The notes under the pieces: generated by a model | Database searches by the model: none | Seen by the model: only the letters and a program-made list of their open reading frames with translations | What the model was told of the DNA's origin: nothing | Made by a program: the position numbers and the translations under genes | Source: Microbacterium esteraromaticum | Lineage (GTDB): Bacteria; Actinomycetota; Actinomycetes; Actinomycetales; Microbacteriaceae | DNA: 64,000 bases | Direction of reading: 5' to 3' | Assembly: GCF_016907315.1 (NCBI RefSeq) | Contig: NZ_JAFBBS010000001.1 | Coordinates: 1,054,001-1,118,000 of the forward strand | Shown: one piece after another, positions 25,052 to 34,292 of the stretch | How positions within the stretch are numbered: the stretch's first letter is position 1 | Layout of the letters: each line of letters starts with the position of its first letter

Positions 25052-26482
25052 ATGTCCATCATCACCAGCGCCACCCACAGCATCATCGGCGAGCCCGAGG
25101 TCGTGGAGGACGCATCGACCGCCGAGCACAGCGCCGCCTGGAAGCAGCTCAAGGACGCCGCGATCGCCATCCGCCCGACTCAGATCAAGGACGGCTCGAT
25201 CCCCGACGTCGACGACCGCGAGGCCGCAGCCGGTCACGTCGCGGCGATCATCGCCGGCATCCGCGCCCTCGCGCCCGCCTTCCCGCACGACGCCGCCTAC
25301 CTCGACGCGCTCGTCGTCGACTTCCAGCGCTGGGCCGACGACGGCTTCGGCGTGCCGGACTTCCTCGACTCGCTGGTCGCCTTCCAGCCCCAGCAGCACC
25401 GCATCGACGGCATCCGCCACCTGGTCGTCTTCCCGATGTACACGCAGAACGGCTCGAGCGACCGCCTCGTCGAGGCGCTGATCGTCGAGACCATCTGGCC
25501 CGAGTTCATCGCCGAGCTCGAAGCAGGCGACTACGGCAACAAGCTGTTCGTCTCGCTGCGCCTGGTCGACTTCACCCCCGGGTACGACACCAACTCGGCC
25601 GTGCTGTTCCCCGAGACCGTCGCCATGCGCGAGATCCCCTCGTTCACCTGGGGTGCGATCTTCCAGGACCGCGAGGCCGCACGGTACCGCCGCGTCGTGC
25701 GCGCAGCATCCGAGATCACCAACCTCGACCTGCCCGAGCGTGCCAAGGCGATGCTCGACGACCAGCAGATGACCGAGAAGACGTTCGTGATGTGGGACAT
25801 CATCCACGACCGCACGCACATGCGCGGCGACCTGCCGTTCGACCCGTTCATGATCAAGCAGCGCATGCCGTTCTTCCTCTACTCGCTCGAGGAGATGCGC
25901 TGCGACATGACCGCGTTCCGCGAGTCGGTCAAGATCGAGCGCGCGTTCGACGCCCGCATCGCCGCCGGTGAGACCCTCACCGAGTCGGAGAAGGAGATGC
26001 ACGACTACGCGCACCTCGTGCAGTACGCGGTCATCTTCGACCGCATCTTCCGCTTCGCGATCACCGGCAACCGCGTGCGCAACTACGACGCCGTCGGCGG
26101 GCAGCTGCTCTTCGCCTGGCTGCACCAGCACGGCGTGCTGCACTGGACCGACACTGCCCTCGCCTTCGACTGGGACAACGTGCCCGACGCGGTCGTCGCC
26201 CTCGGCGACGCGATCGACGACCTGTACTGGCACTCGATCGACCGCCCGAAGGTCGCCCACTGGCTCGCCGCCTACGAGCTCGTGCGCGGCACGCTCACTC
26301 CGCACCCGGCTTCGCAGTGGGCTCGCGGCCTGTCCGACGAGATCCTTGCCGGCGCGCCCAAGGGCTACACCGACGCCGTGATGGACGACGAGTTCCCGCT
26401 GTCGATGTTCTTCGAGACGCTCGACAAGAAGATGAAGCCGGTCATCGAGTCGACCGTCGGAATCCGCGGCACCGACAACTGA
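25052..26482 (+). CDS. DUF6421 family protein, possible metallopeptidase-like enzyme
   Basis: 476 residues, soluble, with no signal peptide. I recognise it as DUF6421, an actinobacterial family of unknown function. It contains WDIIHDRTHMRGD, giving HDRTH at 252-256, and about 24 residues later LEEMRCD with the acidic pair at 280-281. This spacing and the EExRxD pattern recall the HExxH plus glutamate ligand set of gluzincins, but Asp replaces the catalytic Glu and no homology is proven. A good ribosome binding site (ATCGGAGG) precedes the ATG at 25052. The SDR gene follows after the hairpin at 26505-26575. Confidence 0.8.
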   Translation: MSIITSATHSIIGEPEVVEDASTAEHSAAWKQLKDAAIAIRPTQIKDGSIPDVDDREAAAGHVAAIIAGIRALAPAFPHDAAYLDALVVDFQRWADDGFGVPDFLDSLVAFQPQQHRIDGIRHLVVFPMYTQNGSSDRLVEALIVETIWPEFIAELEAGDYGNKLFVSLRLVDFTPGYDTNSAVLFPETVAMREIPSFTWGAIFQDREAARYRRVVRAASEITNLDLPERAKAMLDDQQMTEKTFVMWDIIHDRTHMRGDLPFDPFMIKQRMPFFLYSLEEMRCDMTAFRESVKIERAFDARIAAGETLTESEKEMHDYAHLVQYAVIFDRIFRFAITGNRVRNYDAVGGQLLFAWLHQHGVLHWTDTALAFDWDNVPDAVVALGDAIDDLYWHSIDRPKVAHWLAAYELVRGTLTPHPASQWARGLSDEILAGAPKGYTDAVMDDEFPLSMFFETLDKKMKPVIESTVGIRGTDN

Positions 26483-26504
26483 CACACCCTCGTGGCATTG
26501 CAGG

Positions 26505-26575
26505 TCTGAAGGACGATCTCACTTCTGAAGGACGATCCTCTGCGGATCGTCCTTCAGACTTGCATCCGTCCTTCA
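26505..26575. terminator. Nested double hairpin after the DUF6421 gene
   Basis: The central hairpin has perfect 15-base arms (26524-26538 and 26544-26558) and a 5-base loop. TCTGAAGGACGATC also occurs just upstream (26505-26518), and a partly complementary ATCCGTCCTTCA follows (26564-26575), so an outer stem can extend the inner one or compete with it. It can terminate or attenuate transcription between DUF6421 and the downstream SDR gene. Confidence 0.75.
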
Positions 26576-26597
26576 TCTCAACTGTCAGGAGCGCCGC

Positions 26598-27239
26598 ATG
26601 AGCATCAACCGCACCGTCGTCCTCGCCGGCGCCACCAGCGAGGCTGGCCTTGCCGCCGCTACCGCACTGATCGACTCCGGCGCGCGGGTGATCGCCACAG
26701 GACGCTCAGAGGAGCGGCTGGCTGCGCTGCGGGATGCCGGGGCGCAGACCGAGATAGCCGATGCGACCTCGCTCGCCGATATGCAGGCTCTGGCCGAGAG
26801 GCTCGGCGAGGTCGACGCGGTGATCCCGCTGGTCGGCGGCTGGCGCGGAGGCGGCGGCCTGGCGGGGCAGACTGACGAGGACTTCGAGGCGCTGCTGCCC
26901 GCCCTGCAGGCGGTGCGCGCGACGAGTCGCTCCTTCGACGCCGCCATCAGGGCATCGGATGCCGGCCGCTTCGCGATCGTGTCGTCGACCGTGGTCACGC
27001 GCCCGCTCGCAGGCGGGGCGAACTACGCAGCCATGAAGGCTGCGAGCGAGGCATGGACGCGTGCGGTCGCGCAGGGCTACGCGAAGGCCGCGCGGGATGC
27101 CAGCGCCGAGCTGCGTGCGGCAGCCGTCATTCTGCGGGCTCAGGGCGGCCTGCAGGCCGATGCTCTCTCGCGAGCAGTGGTCGCGCTGTGGGATCAGGAT
27201 GCCGTGGCGCTCAACGACACGGTGATCACGCTGGGCTGA
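26598..27239 (+). CDS. Short-chain dehydrogenase/reductase family protein
   Basis: 213 residues, short for an SDR. The nucleotide-binding loop GATSEAG (11-17) replaces the usual TGxxxGxG, the Ser at 129/130 and the YxxxK pair (Y143, K147) are present, and the C-terminal substrate loop is abbreviated. It could be a reductase or an NmrA-like sensor. CAGGAGCGCCGC precedes the ATG, giving a reasonable ribosome binding site. It is downstream of DUF6421 and separated from it by a strong hairpin, so co-expression may be partial. Confidence 0.82.
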   Translation: MSINRTVVLAGATSEAGLAAATALIDSGARVIATGRSEERLAALRDAGAQTEIADATSLADMQALAERLGEVDAVIPLVGGWRGGGGLAGQTDEDFEALLPALQAVRATSRSFDAAIRASDAGRFAIVSSTVVTRPLAGGANYAAMKAASEAWTRAVAQGYAKAARDASAELRAAAVILRAQGGLQADALSRAVVALWDQDAVALNDTVITLG

Positions 27240-27264
27240 GCCCGGCGGGTATGCGGCGGCCCGA

Positions 27265-27879
27265 TCAGAGCTCGAGCCGCATCACCACGCGACGCACGGT
27301 CGGGCGAGACACCTCGGTGAAACCCGCCGCGGAGAACGGCCCGACCGACCCGACGTTCATCTCGCCCCACGTCACCGTGCCGCCGCCCGTGAGCATCGGG
27401 TAGCCCTCGATCGCTGAGGCACCCTGCGTTCTCGCATGCTCGACCGCACCGGCGACGAGCGGGTACGTCAGGCCACGGCCGCGATGCCCCGGCCGCACGA
27501 TCACACAGGTGATCGCCCACACCGACTCGTCGTCCTTCCGCTCGGAGCGCCCCTTCCACGGCACCGGCGAATTGCGCAGCCGCGCGTACACGCTGCGCCG
27601 GTCGACCGCGCACCAGCCGGCGGGTTCACCGCCCTCATAGGCGACGACGCCGATCGTCTCGTTCGCCCGCGGGTCATCGCAGCCCACCTCGCTGCGCAGC
27701 AGCGCCGTGCGCTCGTCCACCGGCATGTACCACCAGTCGCCGTCGCCGAGCCGCTGCCGCTCGCACTGACACTGGCAGGCAGTGCCCGTGAGGATCTTCT
27801 GCAGGTCGTCCCAGCTCGCCTCGCTGGCGGGCACGACCCGCACCTCTGCCCCGCCGGTGCTCCCACCCGCCTGCCTCAC
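27265..27879 (-). CDS. GNAT family N-acetyltransferase
   Basis: 204 residues from the GTG at 27879, which overlaps the stop of the MFS gene by four bases (GTGA). The acetyl-CoA-binding motif A is VRPGHRGRGLTYPLV, preceded by the ITCVIV strand. An N-terminal cysteine cluster (ACQCQCERQ) is shared by a branch of actinobacterial GNATs and could bind metal. The overlap implies co-expression with the exporter, which suggests acetylation of a compound also handled by the pump; that is inference. Confidence 0.85.
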   Translation of the reverse strand: MRQAGGSTGGAEVRVVPASEASWDDLQKILTGTACQCQCERQRLGDGDWWYMPVDERTALLRSEVGCDDPRANETIGVVAYEGGEPAGWCAVDRRSVYARLRNSPVPWKGRSERKDDESVWAITCVIVRPGHRGRGLTYPLVAGAVEHARTQGASAIEGYPMLTGGGTVTWGEMNVGSVGPFSAAGFTEVSRPTVRRVVMRLEL

Positions 27880-29387
27880 CTGCGCCCCTCGTCGGGTTCG
27901 GGCCACGTCGTCGCCGGGTCACCGGCTGCGACATCGTCGGCATCGAGCAGGTGCGCCTGACCTCCTCGCGCCGCGACCGGGTCGAACGCGGGGTCGACGG
28001 GCGCTCCAGGGCCGGCGTCCACCGAGCCCCCGGAAGCGTCAGGCTCGGGCGCCTGAGCGTACAGGCGGGTGAGCAGCCGGTACGAGCGCGTGAAGAACGC
28101 GAGCGCGGCCGCGACGACCATGATCAGGCCCGCGAACAGGCAGATGAGGGCGATGCCCCGGGCCTCGCCCTCACCGAGCAGCCAGCCCCACTGCATCCGC
28201 CCCTCGTCGCCGCGCATGTACGGGATGATCAGGAACTCGGCAAGCGGCGCGATGAGGAACGCCGTGACCGGCGCAGCCGCCGCTTCCATCGCCTGCGCCA
28301 TGCCGAACACCCGCCCCTGCCGGGCGTACGGCACGACCTTCTGGATCACCGTCTGCTCGGCCGCCTCGACCGGCGGCACCATCATCATGTACAGCCACAT
28401 GCCGATCGCGAACAGCGGCCACCACTCGCGCAGCATGAACACCGCTCCGAGAATGCCCATGCCGATCACCACGAGCAGCATGGTGCGCACCGGCCGCTTT
28501 CCCAGACCGAACTTCGCGACGAGCGCCCCGCCGATGAGGAACCCGGTGGATGCGAACGCGAGCACGATGCCCCACATCTGCGGCGAGAACAGGGTGAGGC
28601 CGTACGGGTCCATGAGCGCCATGTAGACGCCGCCGATGAGGTTGTTGAAGGTCGAGAACACGATCAGGGCGAACAGGCCAGGTGCTTCGCGGATCGCCCT
28701 GACGCTGCCGTGGAAGTCGAGTGCGCTCGGGGCGTCGGGGTCGCGCTGCGGCGCCTCTTCCGGGATGCGGATGAAGAGCAGGTGCGCGAAGGTCAGCCCC
28801 ATCGCGACGATAGAGATGACCAGGGTCCACCCCATGCCGAGAAAGCCGATCGACAGACCCGAGAAGACGCTGGTGATCAGGAACGCGATGCCCTGCACCG
28901 TGCCGACGAGACCGTTGGCGTTGGCGTGCTTCTCTTCGGGGATCAGCAGCGTGACGGTCGTCGACAGGGCGATGCTGCGCAGCTGCTCGATGACGCCGCC
29001 GATCAGGATGATCAGCGCGAACGCCCAGAACCACGGACCGCTGATGTCGAGCAGCGCCGACTCGGGCTGCCAGAGGTAGAGCAGGCCAGCCGCCCCGAAC
29101 GCCACCGCCGAGACGACGCTCGAGATCACCATCACGGTGTGCTTGCGGTAGCGGTCGACGATGGTGCCGAACACCATCGAGAAGAACGCGATGAGCAGCA
29201 TGTACGCGCCGCCGATGACGCCGGTGGCGAGCACCGACTTCGTCTCGATGTACACCCAGAACGTCAGCGCGAACCAGAGGAAGCTGGTCGTCACGTTGGC
29301 GATCAGCGTGTTCACGAGCACGTTCGCGAACGCCCTCGTCTTCGCAGTTGCGGTCACGGGTTCGAGGGTAATCTCGGCCACCGACAT
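27876..29387 (-). CDS. Major facilitator superfamily transporter
   Basis: 503 residues with twelve predicted membrane helices. The loop GTIVDRYRKHTV between helices 2 and 3 is the MFS motif A variant, and the sequence resembles the tetracycline/macrolide (TetV/Mef-like) exporter branch. The last 60 residues are a hydrophilic, Asp/Ala/Pro-rich cytosolic tail. The ATG at 29387 begins the first conserved stretch; an open frame extends 394 codons further upstream antisense to the aldolase gene and is rejected. The substrate is unknown. Confidence 0.88.
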   Translation of the reverse strand: MSVAEITLEPVTATAKTRAFANVLVNTLIANVTTSFLWFALTFWVYIETKSVLATGVIGGAYMLLIAFFSMVFGTIVDRYRKHTVMVISSVVSAVAFGAAGLLYLWQPESALLDISGPWFWAFALIILIGGVIEQLRSIALSTTVTLLIPEEKHANANGLVGTVQGIAFLITSVFSGLSIGFLGMGWTLVISIVAMGLTFAHLLFIRIPEEAPQRDPDAPSALDFHGSVRAIREAPGLFALIVFSTFNNLIGGVYMALMDPYGLTLFSPQMWGIVLAFASTGFLIGGALVAKFGLGKRPVRTMLLVVIGMGILGAVFMLREWWPLFAIGMWLYMMMVPPVEAAEQTVIQKVVPYARQGRVFGMAQAMEAAAAPVTAFLIAPLAEFLIIPYMRGDEGRMQWGWLLGEGEARGIALICLFAGLIMVVAAALAFFTRSYRLLTRLYAQAPEPDASGGSVDAGPGAPVDPAFDPVAARGGQAHLLDADDVAAGDPATTWPEPDEGRR

Positions 29388-29441
29388 CCGACAGGGCCGG
29401 AGGCGAGAATCCGGGCATCCGCCGCCTCGTAGAATCGGACG

Positions 29442-30509
29442 GTGAGCACTCTGCATGACACCGCCGTCCGCGGCTTCGCATCCGACAACTACTCCGGCAT
29501 CCACCCCGAGGTGCTGGCCGCGATCGCGGCGGCCAACGACGGCCACCAGATCGCCTACGGCGAAGACCAGTACACCGGGCGCCTGCAGGAGGTGTTCCGC
29601 GGTCACTTCGGCGACAGCGCGCAGGCCTTCCCCGTCTTCAACGGCACCGGCGCGAACGTCACCGGGCTGCAGTCGATGCTCCCCCGCTGGGGCGCCGTGA
29701 TCTCGGCATCCACCGCTCACATCAACGTCGACGAGGGCGGCGCTCCCGAGCGCATCGGCGGGTTCAAGCTGCTCACCGTTCCCGCCGATGACGGCAAGCT
29801 CACCCCCGAGCTCGTCGACCGCGAGGCCTGGGGCTGGGGCGACGAGCACCGGGCGCAGCCGCTGGTCGTCTCGATCACGCAGTCGACCGAGCTCGGCACC
29901 CTCTACACGGTCGACGAGATCGCGGCGCTCGCCGAGCACGCGCACGAGCGCGGCATGAAGCTGCACCTCGACGGCGCCCGCATCTCGAACGCCGCAGCCG
30001 CCCTCGACGTGCCGCTGCGGGCCTTCACGACCGACGTCGGCGTCGACGTGCTCAGCTTCGGCGGCACCAAGAACGGCGCGATGCTCGGCGAGGCGATCGT
30101 CGTGCTGAATCCCGACGCCGCCGAGGGCCTGCTGTACAGCCGCAAGTACAACATGCAGCTGTCGTCGAAGATGCGGTTCGTGTCGGCCCAGCTGATCGCC
30201 CTGCTCGAGGGCGACCTGTGGCTGCACAACGCCCGTCACTCCAACGCGATGGCCCAGCGGCTGCGCTCCGAGGTCGAGCAGGGCATCGCCGACGGCAGCA
30301 TCCGCGGCGTCGCCTTCACCCAGCCCACCCAGTCCAACGGCGTGTTCGCGACGCTGCCCGACGGCGTCGCCGACAGGCTGCGCGAGAAGTTCCGCTTCTA
30401 CGACTGGGATGCCGCACGCAACGAGGTGCGCTGGATGTGCTCGTTCGACACGCAGGAGTCCGACGTCGACGCCTTCGTCGCCGAGCTGTCGCGCCTGACG
30501 ACCGCCTGA
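29442..30509 (+). CDS. ltaE: Low-specificity L-threonine aldolase
   Basis: 355 residues of a PLP fold type I enzyme. The conserved opening FASDNYSGIHPEVL, the aspartate D177 in HLDGAR and the PLP lysine K210 in FGGTKNGAM are all present. It cleaves L-threonine or allo-threonine to glycine and acetaldehyde. The GTG start has TAGAAT exactly six bases upstream, so a leaderless transcript is likely. It is divergent from the MFS gene. Confidence 0.92.
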   Translation: MSTLHDTAVRGFASDNYSGIHPEVLAAIAAANDGHQIAYGEDQYTGRLQEVFRGHFGDSAQAFPVFNGTGANVTGLQSMLPRWGAVISASTAHINVDEGGAPERIGGFKLLTVPADDGKLTPELVDREAWGWGDEHRAQPLVVSITQSTELGTLYTVDEIAALAEHAHERGMKLHLDGARISNAAAALDVPLRAFTTDVGVDVLSFGGTKNGAMLGEAIVVLNPDAAEGLLYSRKYNMQLSSKMRFVSAQLIALLEGDLWLHNARHSNAMAQRLRSEVEQGIADGSIRGVAFTQPTQSNGVFATLPDGVADRLREKFRFYDWDAARNEVRWMCSFDTQESDVDAFVAELSRLTTA

Positions 30510-30529
30510 CACCGCCGGCCCTCGGGCGC

Positions 30530-30571
30530 CCGAGCATCCGGGCATCCCCGCGACCGAGCATCCGGGCATCC
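30530..30571 (+). repeat. Direct repeats of a GCATCC-rich unit
   Basis: CCGAGCATCCGGGCATCC occurs at 30530-30547 and again at 30554-30571, followed by a further GGGCATCC. It lies between the aldolase stop and the hairpin at 30592-30641, in a 206-base gene-free stretch. Confidence 0.65.
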
Positions 30572-30591
30572 GGGCATCCCCGCCCCTGCTG

Positions 30592-30641
30592 GACTACCTC
30601 GCCCCTGCTCATTCACGTAAACGAGCAGGGGCGAGGTAGTC
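30592..30641. repeat. Perfect 19-bp inverted repeat (REP-like hairpin)
   Basis: Arms 30592-30610 and 30623-30641 are exact reverse complements with a 12-base loop. It sits between the convergent aldolase and M3 peptidase genes, where it could act as a bidirectional terminator. Its size and perfection resemble the element at 13153-13210. Confidence 0.85.
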
Positions 30642-30715
30642 AGGAGGGGGCGAGGATGCGGGGCGTGCGCAGCGCGCGGGGGCGGGCGCCGGGCGCCCGG
30701 CACCGCGGGCTGAGC

Positions 30716-32631
30716 TCAGGCGGCGGTCGAGCCCATCCACTGCCGGTACGCGTCGACCGTGAACGGGCGGCCGAGGAACGCCTCGACCAGGTCAGCGGCA
30801 TCGCGGCGACCACCGGGCTCGAGGATCTCCCGGCGGTAGCGCGCGGCTGACGCCTCGTCGAGCATAGCCCGGCGAACCCCGTGAGCAGGTCGCGGGCGAT
30901 CACGAGGCTCCACTGGTACGTGTAGTAGCACGATCCGTAGCCCGTCAGGTGCCCGAACGACGCGTAGGAGTGCGTACCGGGCAGCGTGCGCACGGGCGTC
31001 GACACCTCATACCAGTGGTCGGTGGCTGCGGCGAGGTCGTCGGGGCGGTCCATGTGCAGGTGGTACGAGACGCGGGCATGACCGAGCTGCGTCCGTGTGA
31101 GCAGGGCGCGTCCGAAGGCCTCGGCCTCGCGCATCCGCTCGACCAGATCGGCGGGGATCGGCGCTCCGGAATCGTCGGTTGCGAACGACGAGAGCACCTC
31201 GGCGTCCCACACCCACTCCTCGAGCATCTGACTCGGCGCCTCGACGAAGTCCCATTCCGTGGCGACACCGGAGAACGGCGCCCACTCCTGGTCGCCGCCG
31301 AGGATGTCATGCACGAGGTGCCCGAACTCGTGGAAGAACGTCTGCACCTCACGGTGCTCCATGAGCCCGCGCGGGAAGTTGCACACGAGTGCCGCCTCGG
31401 GCAGCATCCGGCCGCGCACGCCCGGCGCGAGCGGGAAGCATGCCGCATGGTTGAACTTGCCCTCGCGCGGGTGCAGGTCGAGGTGGATGCGCCCGATGCG
31501 CTCCCCCGCCCGCACGACGTCGTACGAGCAAACGTCCCGGTGCCACACCGGCACGTCGACCGGCACGTACTCGATGTCGAACAGGCGGCCCGTCGTCGAC
31601 AGCAGGCCGCCGAGCACACGCTCGAAGTCGAGATGACGACGCACCTCCTGCGCGTCGACGGCGAAGCGCTCTTCGTGCATCCGCGCCAGCAGGTAGTGCT
31701 GATCGGCGTTCGTGACTTCGACGGCATCCGGATGCTCGTCGCGCAGCCGTGCGAGAAGCAGGTCGTACTCGGTATGAGCGGCCGCGCGGGTCGCCTCATC
31801 GACCTCGGCGAGGAACGATGCCACACGTGCGGCCGAGCCGGCCATGCGGTCGTCTGTCTCGTAATCCGCCCAGCTGTCGTAGCCGAGCAGTTCGGCGTGC
31901 TGCTGTCTCACGGTGAGCAGCTCGGAGAGGATCGCGTCGTTCTCGGGCCAGGCCAGCTCGCTGCGGGCCGCTCGCAGCTCGGTGCGGATCTCGCGATCGC
32001 GCACGTAGTTCATCACCGCCATGACGTCGAGATTGTCCGTCGAGATCGCGACGAGCCCGTCGTCGCCCAGGGCCCGGCCCGCGAGGAAGTCGTCGGGGAG
32101 CCCGGCCAGCCTGTCGGGTGCGACTCGGATCTCACGACGCCCCTCCCGGATGTTCCTGGCGAACGCGACTCCGAGCTCCGTCTCGCGGGCGGCGAGTTCG
32201 CGCAGGCGCTCGCGGGTGCCGGCATCCCTGTCCGCACCGCCTCGCCGGAAATCACGACGGATCCTCTCCAGCAGACGTGAGGCGTCGGCGTCCAGGCCGG
32301 TCGCGTCGGCGGCCGCGAAGAGGGCCCCGAGCCTGGCATCCGTCATGAGCTCGGCATCCTTCGCCTCCGCCGCCGCCGTGCGCGACTCGGCGCCCTCGCG
32401 CACCACACGGTCGGGGTGCACCTCGGCGAGCACCTCGGCCTCGCTCCGGGAGGTGCGCAGGGCGATCTGCAGGTCGTTCCACAGCTGAAGCAGCTCAAGC
32501 GAACCGCGCGAGGTGCCGTCTGTGAGTCGTGCGACGATCCCGTCGACCACAGCGAGACGGTCATCGGTGCGGGCGGTGGCGAAGTCGAGCCAGTCGGTGG
32601 GTTCGGCGGGGAAGGCGATGGGTTCGATCAC
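30716..32631 (-). pseudogene. M3 family metallopeptidase, broken by a frameshift near the C-terminus
   Basis: From the GTG at 32631 (TAGGCT seven bases upstream) the frame gives a normal M3 peptidase with the zinc motif HEFGH encoded at about 31312-31332 and the downstream VEAPSQMLEEW. After LVIARDLLTGFAGL, near 30865-30872, the frame turns into Arg/Ser-rich nonsense. The expected C-terminal tail (MLDEASAARYRREILEPGG, then DAADLVEAFLGRPF) continues in the next frame and stops at 30716. One missing base in GGGCT/ATG explains this. It could be a real mutation, slippage or a sequencing error. The active-site region is intact, so partial function is possible. Confidence 0.85.
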
Positions 32632-32699
32632 CCGACCGAGCCTAGCCGCGGCCCTCTGCGCGACTGTCGCGCCTGACGAGCGCCTGACGCCGCCTCATG

Positions 32700-33632
32700 T
32701 CAGAGCGCGGACTCCGCCAGCCATTCGGCATCCGCCCCGCGGTGATCGTCTGCGACGAGCTCGCCGGGGACGCTCTCGAGGATGCGGTGCCAGGATTCGG
32801 CTCGCGCGACGGCGGCGAGCCGGTTCGCCGCCGTCAGCGCCGCGCGCAGCTCGGCCATCGGCGCGAGATCGCTCCACACCTCGAGCGCGGCGTCGGCGAT
32901 CGCCAGCACACGCGGGTCGCTCTCAGAGGCGTGGATCGAGTTCGCGTACACGGCGAGCGGCACACGCAGGGCGGCCAGCGGGCTGGATGCCACCGCATCA
33001 CCGAAATCGAAGAAGCGCGCTCCATGATCGCCGACGAAGGCGTTCGCATCGTGCAGGTCGTTGTGATCCAGCGCGAGCGGCAATCCGAGAGCGGCGATCT
33101 GGTCGCCGGCTGCGCCGACGACGTCGACGGCAGCATCGACGCCGGCGCGGAACTCGTCGGGGATGCGCCACTCGTCACGAGCGCGGATGAGGTGATCCCG
33201 GATGCCCGCGGGATCGAGCACCGTGAGGCCCATGTCGTCGAGCACCGGCACCGATGTGCGGGCCAGCAGCATCGCATCGTGCAGCAGCGTCTCCCATCCC
33301 ACCGCGGCGCCGTCGGCCAGCGCCTCGCGCCAGGTGCGACCGGCGTCGGCGGTGAGCAGCAGGTCACGCTGCTCATCCAGGGCCACCGGTTCGACGATGA
33401 AATCGGGGGCGATCCTGCTCAGCACCGAGACGATGCGCGCCTCCTGCTGCTGCCCAGGGCAGTTCTGCTTGGCGTAGAAGGTGCCGTTCTCGGCATCCAC
33501 CCGCCAGACACCAGACCACGGACGATCCTTGACCCGCACGAGCCCTCGCACCGCACCGGTGTGCGGAGTGATCCACTCACGCAGCTCGCGCTCGAATGCC
33601 TCGCTCTGCCAGACCTCGGGCGTCCAGGTCAT
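32700..33632 (-). CDS. Aminoglycoside-phosphotransferase-fold kinase of unknown substrate
   Basis: 310 residues. The kinase-like catalytic motif DHNDLHDANAF (Brenner motif) and the metal-binding FFDFGDA are visible; the N-lobe has FYAKQNCPGQQQEA with a likely ATP-contacting lysine. It resembles APH/choline-kinase-type enzymes, most of which act on small metabolites rather than drugs. It starts one base after the stop of the DUF4916 gene, so the two are one transcription unit. The substrate is unknown. Confidence 0.8.
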   Translation of the reverse strand: MTWTPEVWQSEAFERELREWITPHTGAVRGLVRVKDRPWSGVWRVDAENGTFYAKQNCPGQQQEARIVSVLSRIAPDFIVEPVALDEQRDLLLTADAGRTWREALADGAAVGWETLLHDAMLLARTSVPVLDDMGLTVLDPAGIRDHLIRARDEWRIPDEFRAGVDAAVDVVGAAGDQIAALGLPLALDHNDLHDANAFVGDHGARFFDFGDAVASSPLAALRVPLAVYANSIHASESDPRVLAIADAALEVWSDLAPMAELRAALTAANRLAAVARAESWHRILESVPGELVADDHRGADAEWLAESAL

Positions 33633-33633
33633 C

Positions 33634-34227
33634 TCAGCGCAGCAGGCCCAGATGTGCGAGGGCCTGACGGATGAGGGTTCCCCGGCCACCCTCGAGATCC
33701 GCCGCGAGAGAATCCGACGCCGCCTCTTCGGGTGAGAACCAGGTGACCTCGAGCGCGTCCTGCCGCGGTTCGCAGGTGCCGGTGACAGGCACGACGAAGG
33801 CCAGCGACACGGCGTGCTGACGGTCGTCATGGAACGCGCTCACACCCGGGATCGGGAAGTACTCGGCGACGGCGAACGGCGCGGGCGACGGCGGCAGCAG
33901 CGGAAAGGCCATGGGGCCGAGGTCGTTCTCGACGTGCCTGAACAGCGCGTCGCGGATCGTCTCGCCGTAGCGCACCCGACCCGACACGATCGTGCGGGTG
34001 ATCTCGCCCAGGGGCGTGGATCGCAGCAGGACGCCGACCGAGGTGACCTGACCGGATCCGTCGGTGATGACGGGGATGGCCTCGACGTACAGCATCGGCA
34101 GACGGCGGCGGGCCTCTTCGAGCTCGATGTCGGTGAGCCAGCCGGGGTTGGCGTCGACCGGACGCGCTCCGTCGAAGCTGAAGTCGTCGTCGGGCTCGGG
34201 GCCGGGATCAGGAGTGCGCACCGCCAT
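33634..34227 (-). CDS. DUF4916 family NUDIX-like protein
   Basis: 197 residues. From memory of the family, this is DUF4916, a NUDIX-fold group of actinobacteria in which the canonical Nudix box (GX5EX7REUXEEXGU) is degraded: here the corresponding helix reads YGETIRDALFRHVENDLG. Hydrolase activity is therefore doubtful. The first 28 residues are acidic and disordered. TAGAAA lies six bases before the ATG. It is followed directly by the phosphotransferase gene. Confidence 0.78.
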   Translation of the reverse strand: MAVRTPDPGPEPDDDFSFDGARPVDANPGWLTDIELEEARRRLPMLYVEAIPVITDGSGQVTSVGVLLRSTPLGEITRTIVSGRVRYGETIRDALFRHVENDLGPMAFPLLPPSPAPFAVAEYFPIPGVSAFHDDRQHAVSLAFVVPVTGTCEPRQDALEVTWFSPEEAASDSLAADLEGGRGTLIRQALAHLGLLR

Positions 34228-34292
34228 GGCTCATTTCTACCAGCGTCCGACTGCGCAGACGGGACGTCGGAGGGGACTGGCAGGATGTCACC

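Noticed and set aside
27876..30569. 897-residue fusion upstream of the MFS transporter
   Set aside because: The extra 394 codons are antisense to the threonine aldolase gene; the transporter begins at 29387.
30716..30931. Separate 71-residue gene
   Set aside because: Its sequence is the displaced C-terminus of the M3 peptidase, so it is treated as part of the frameshifted gene.
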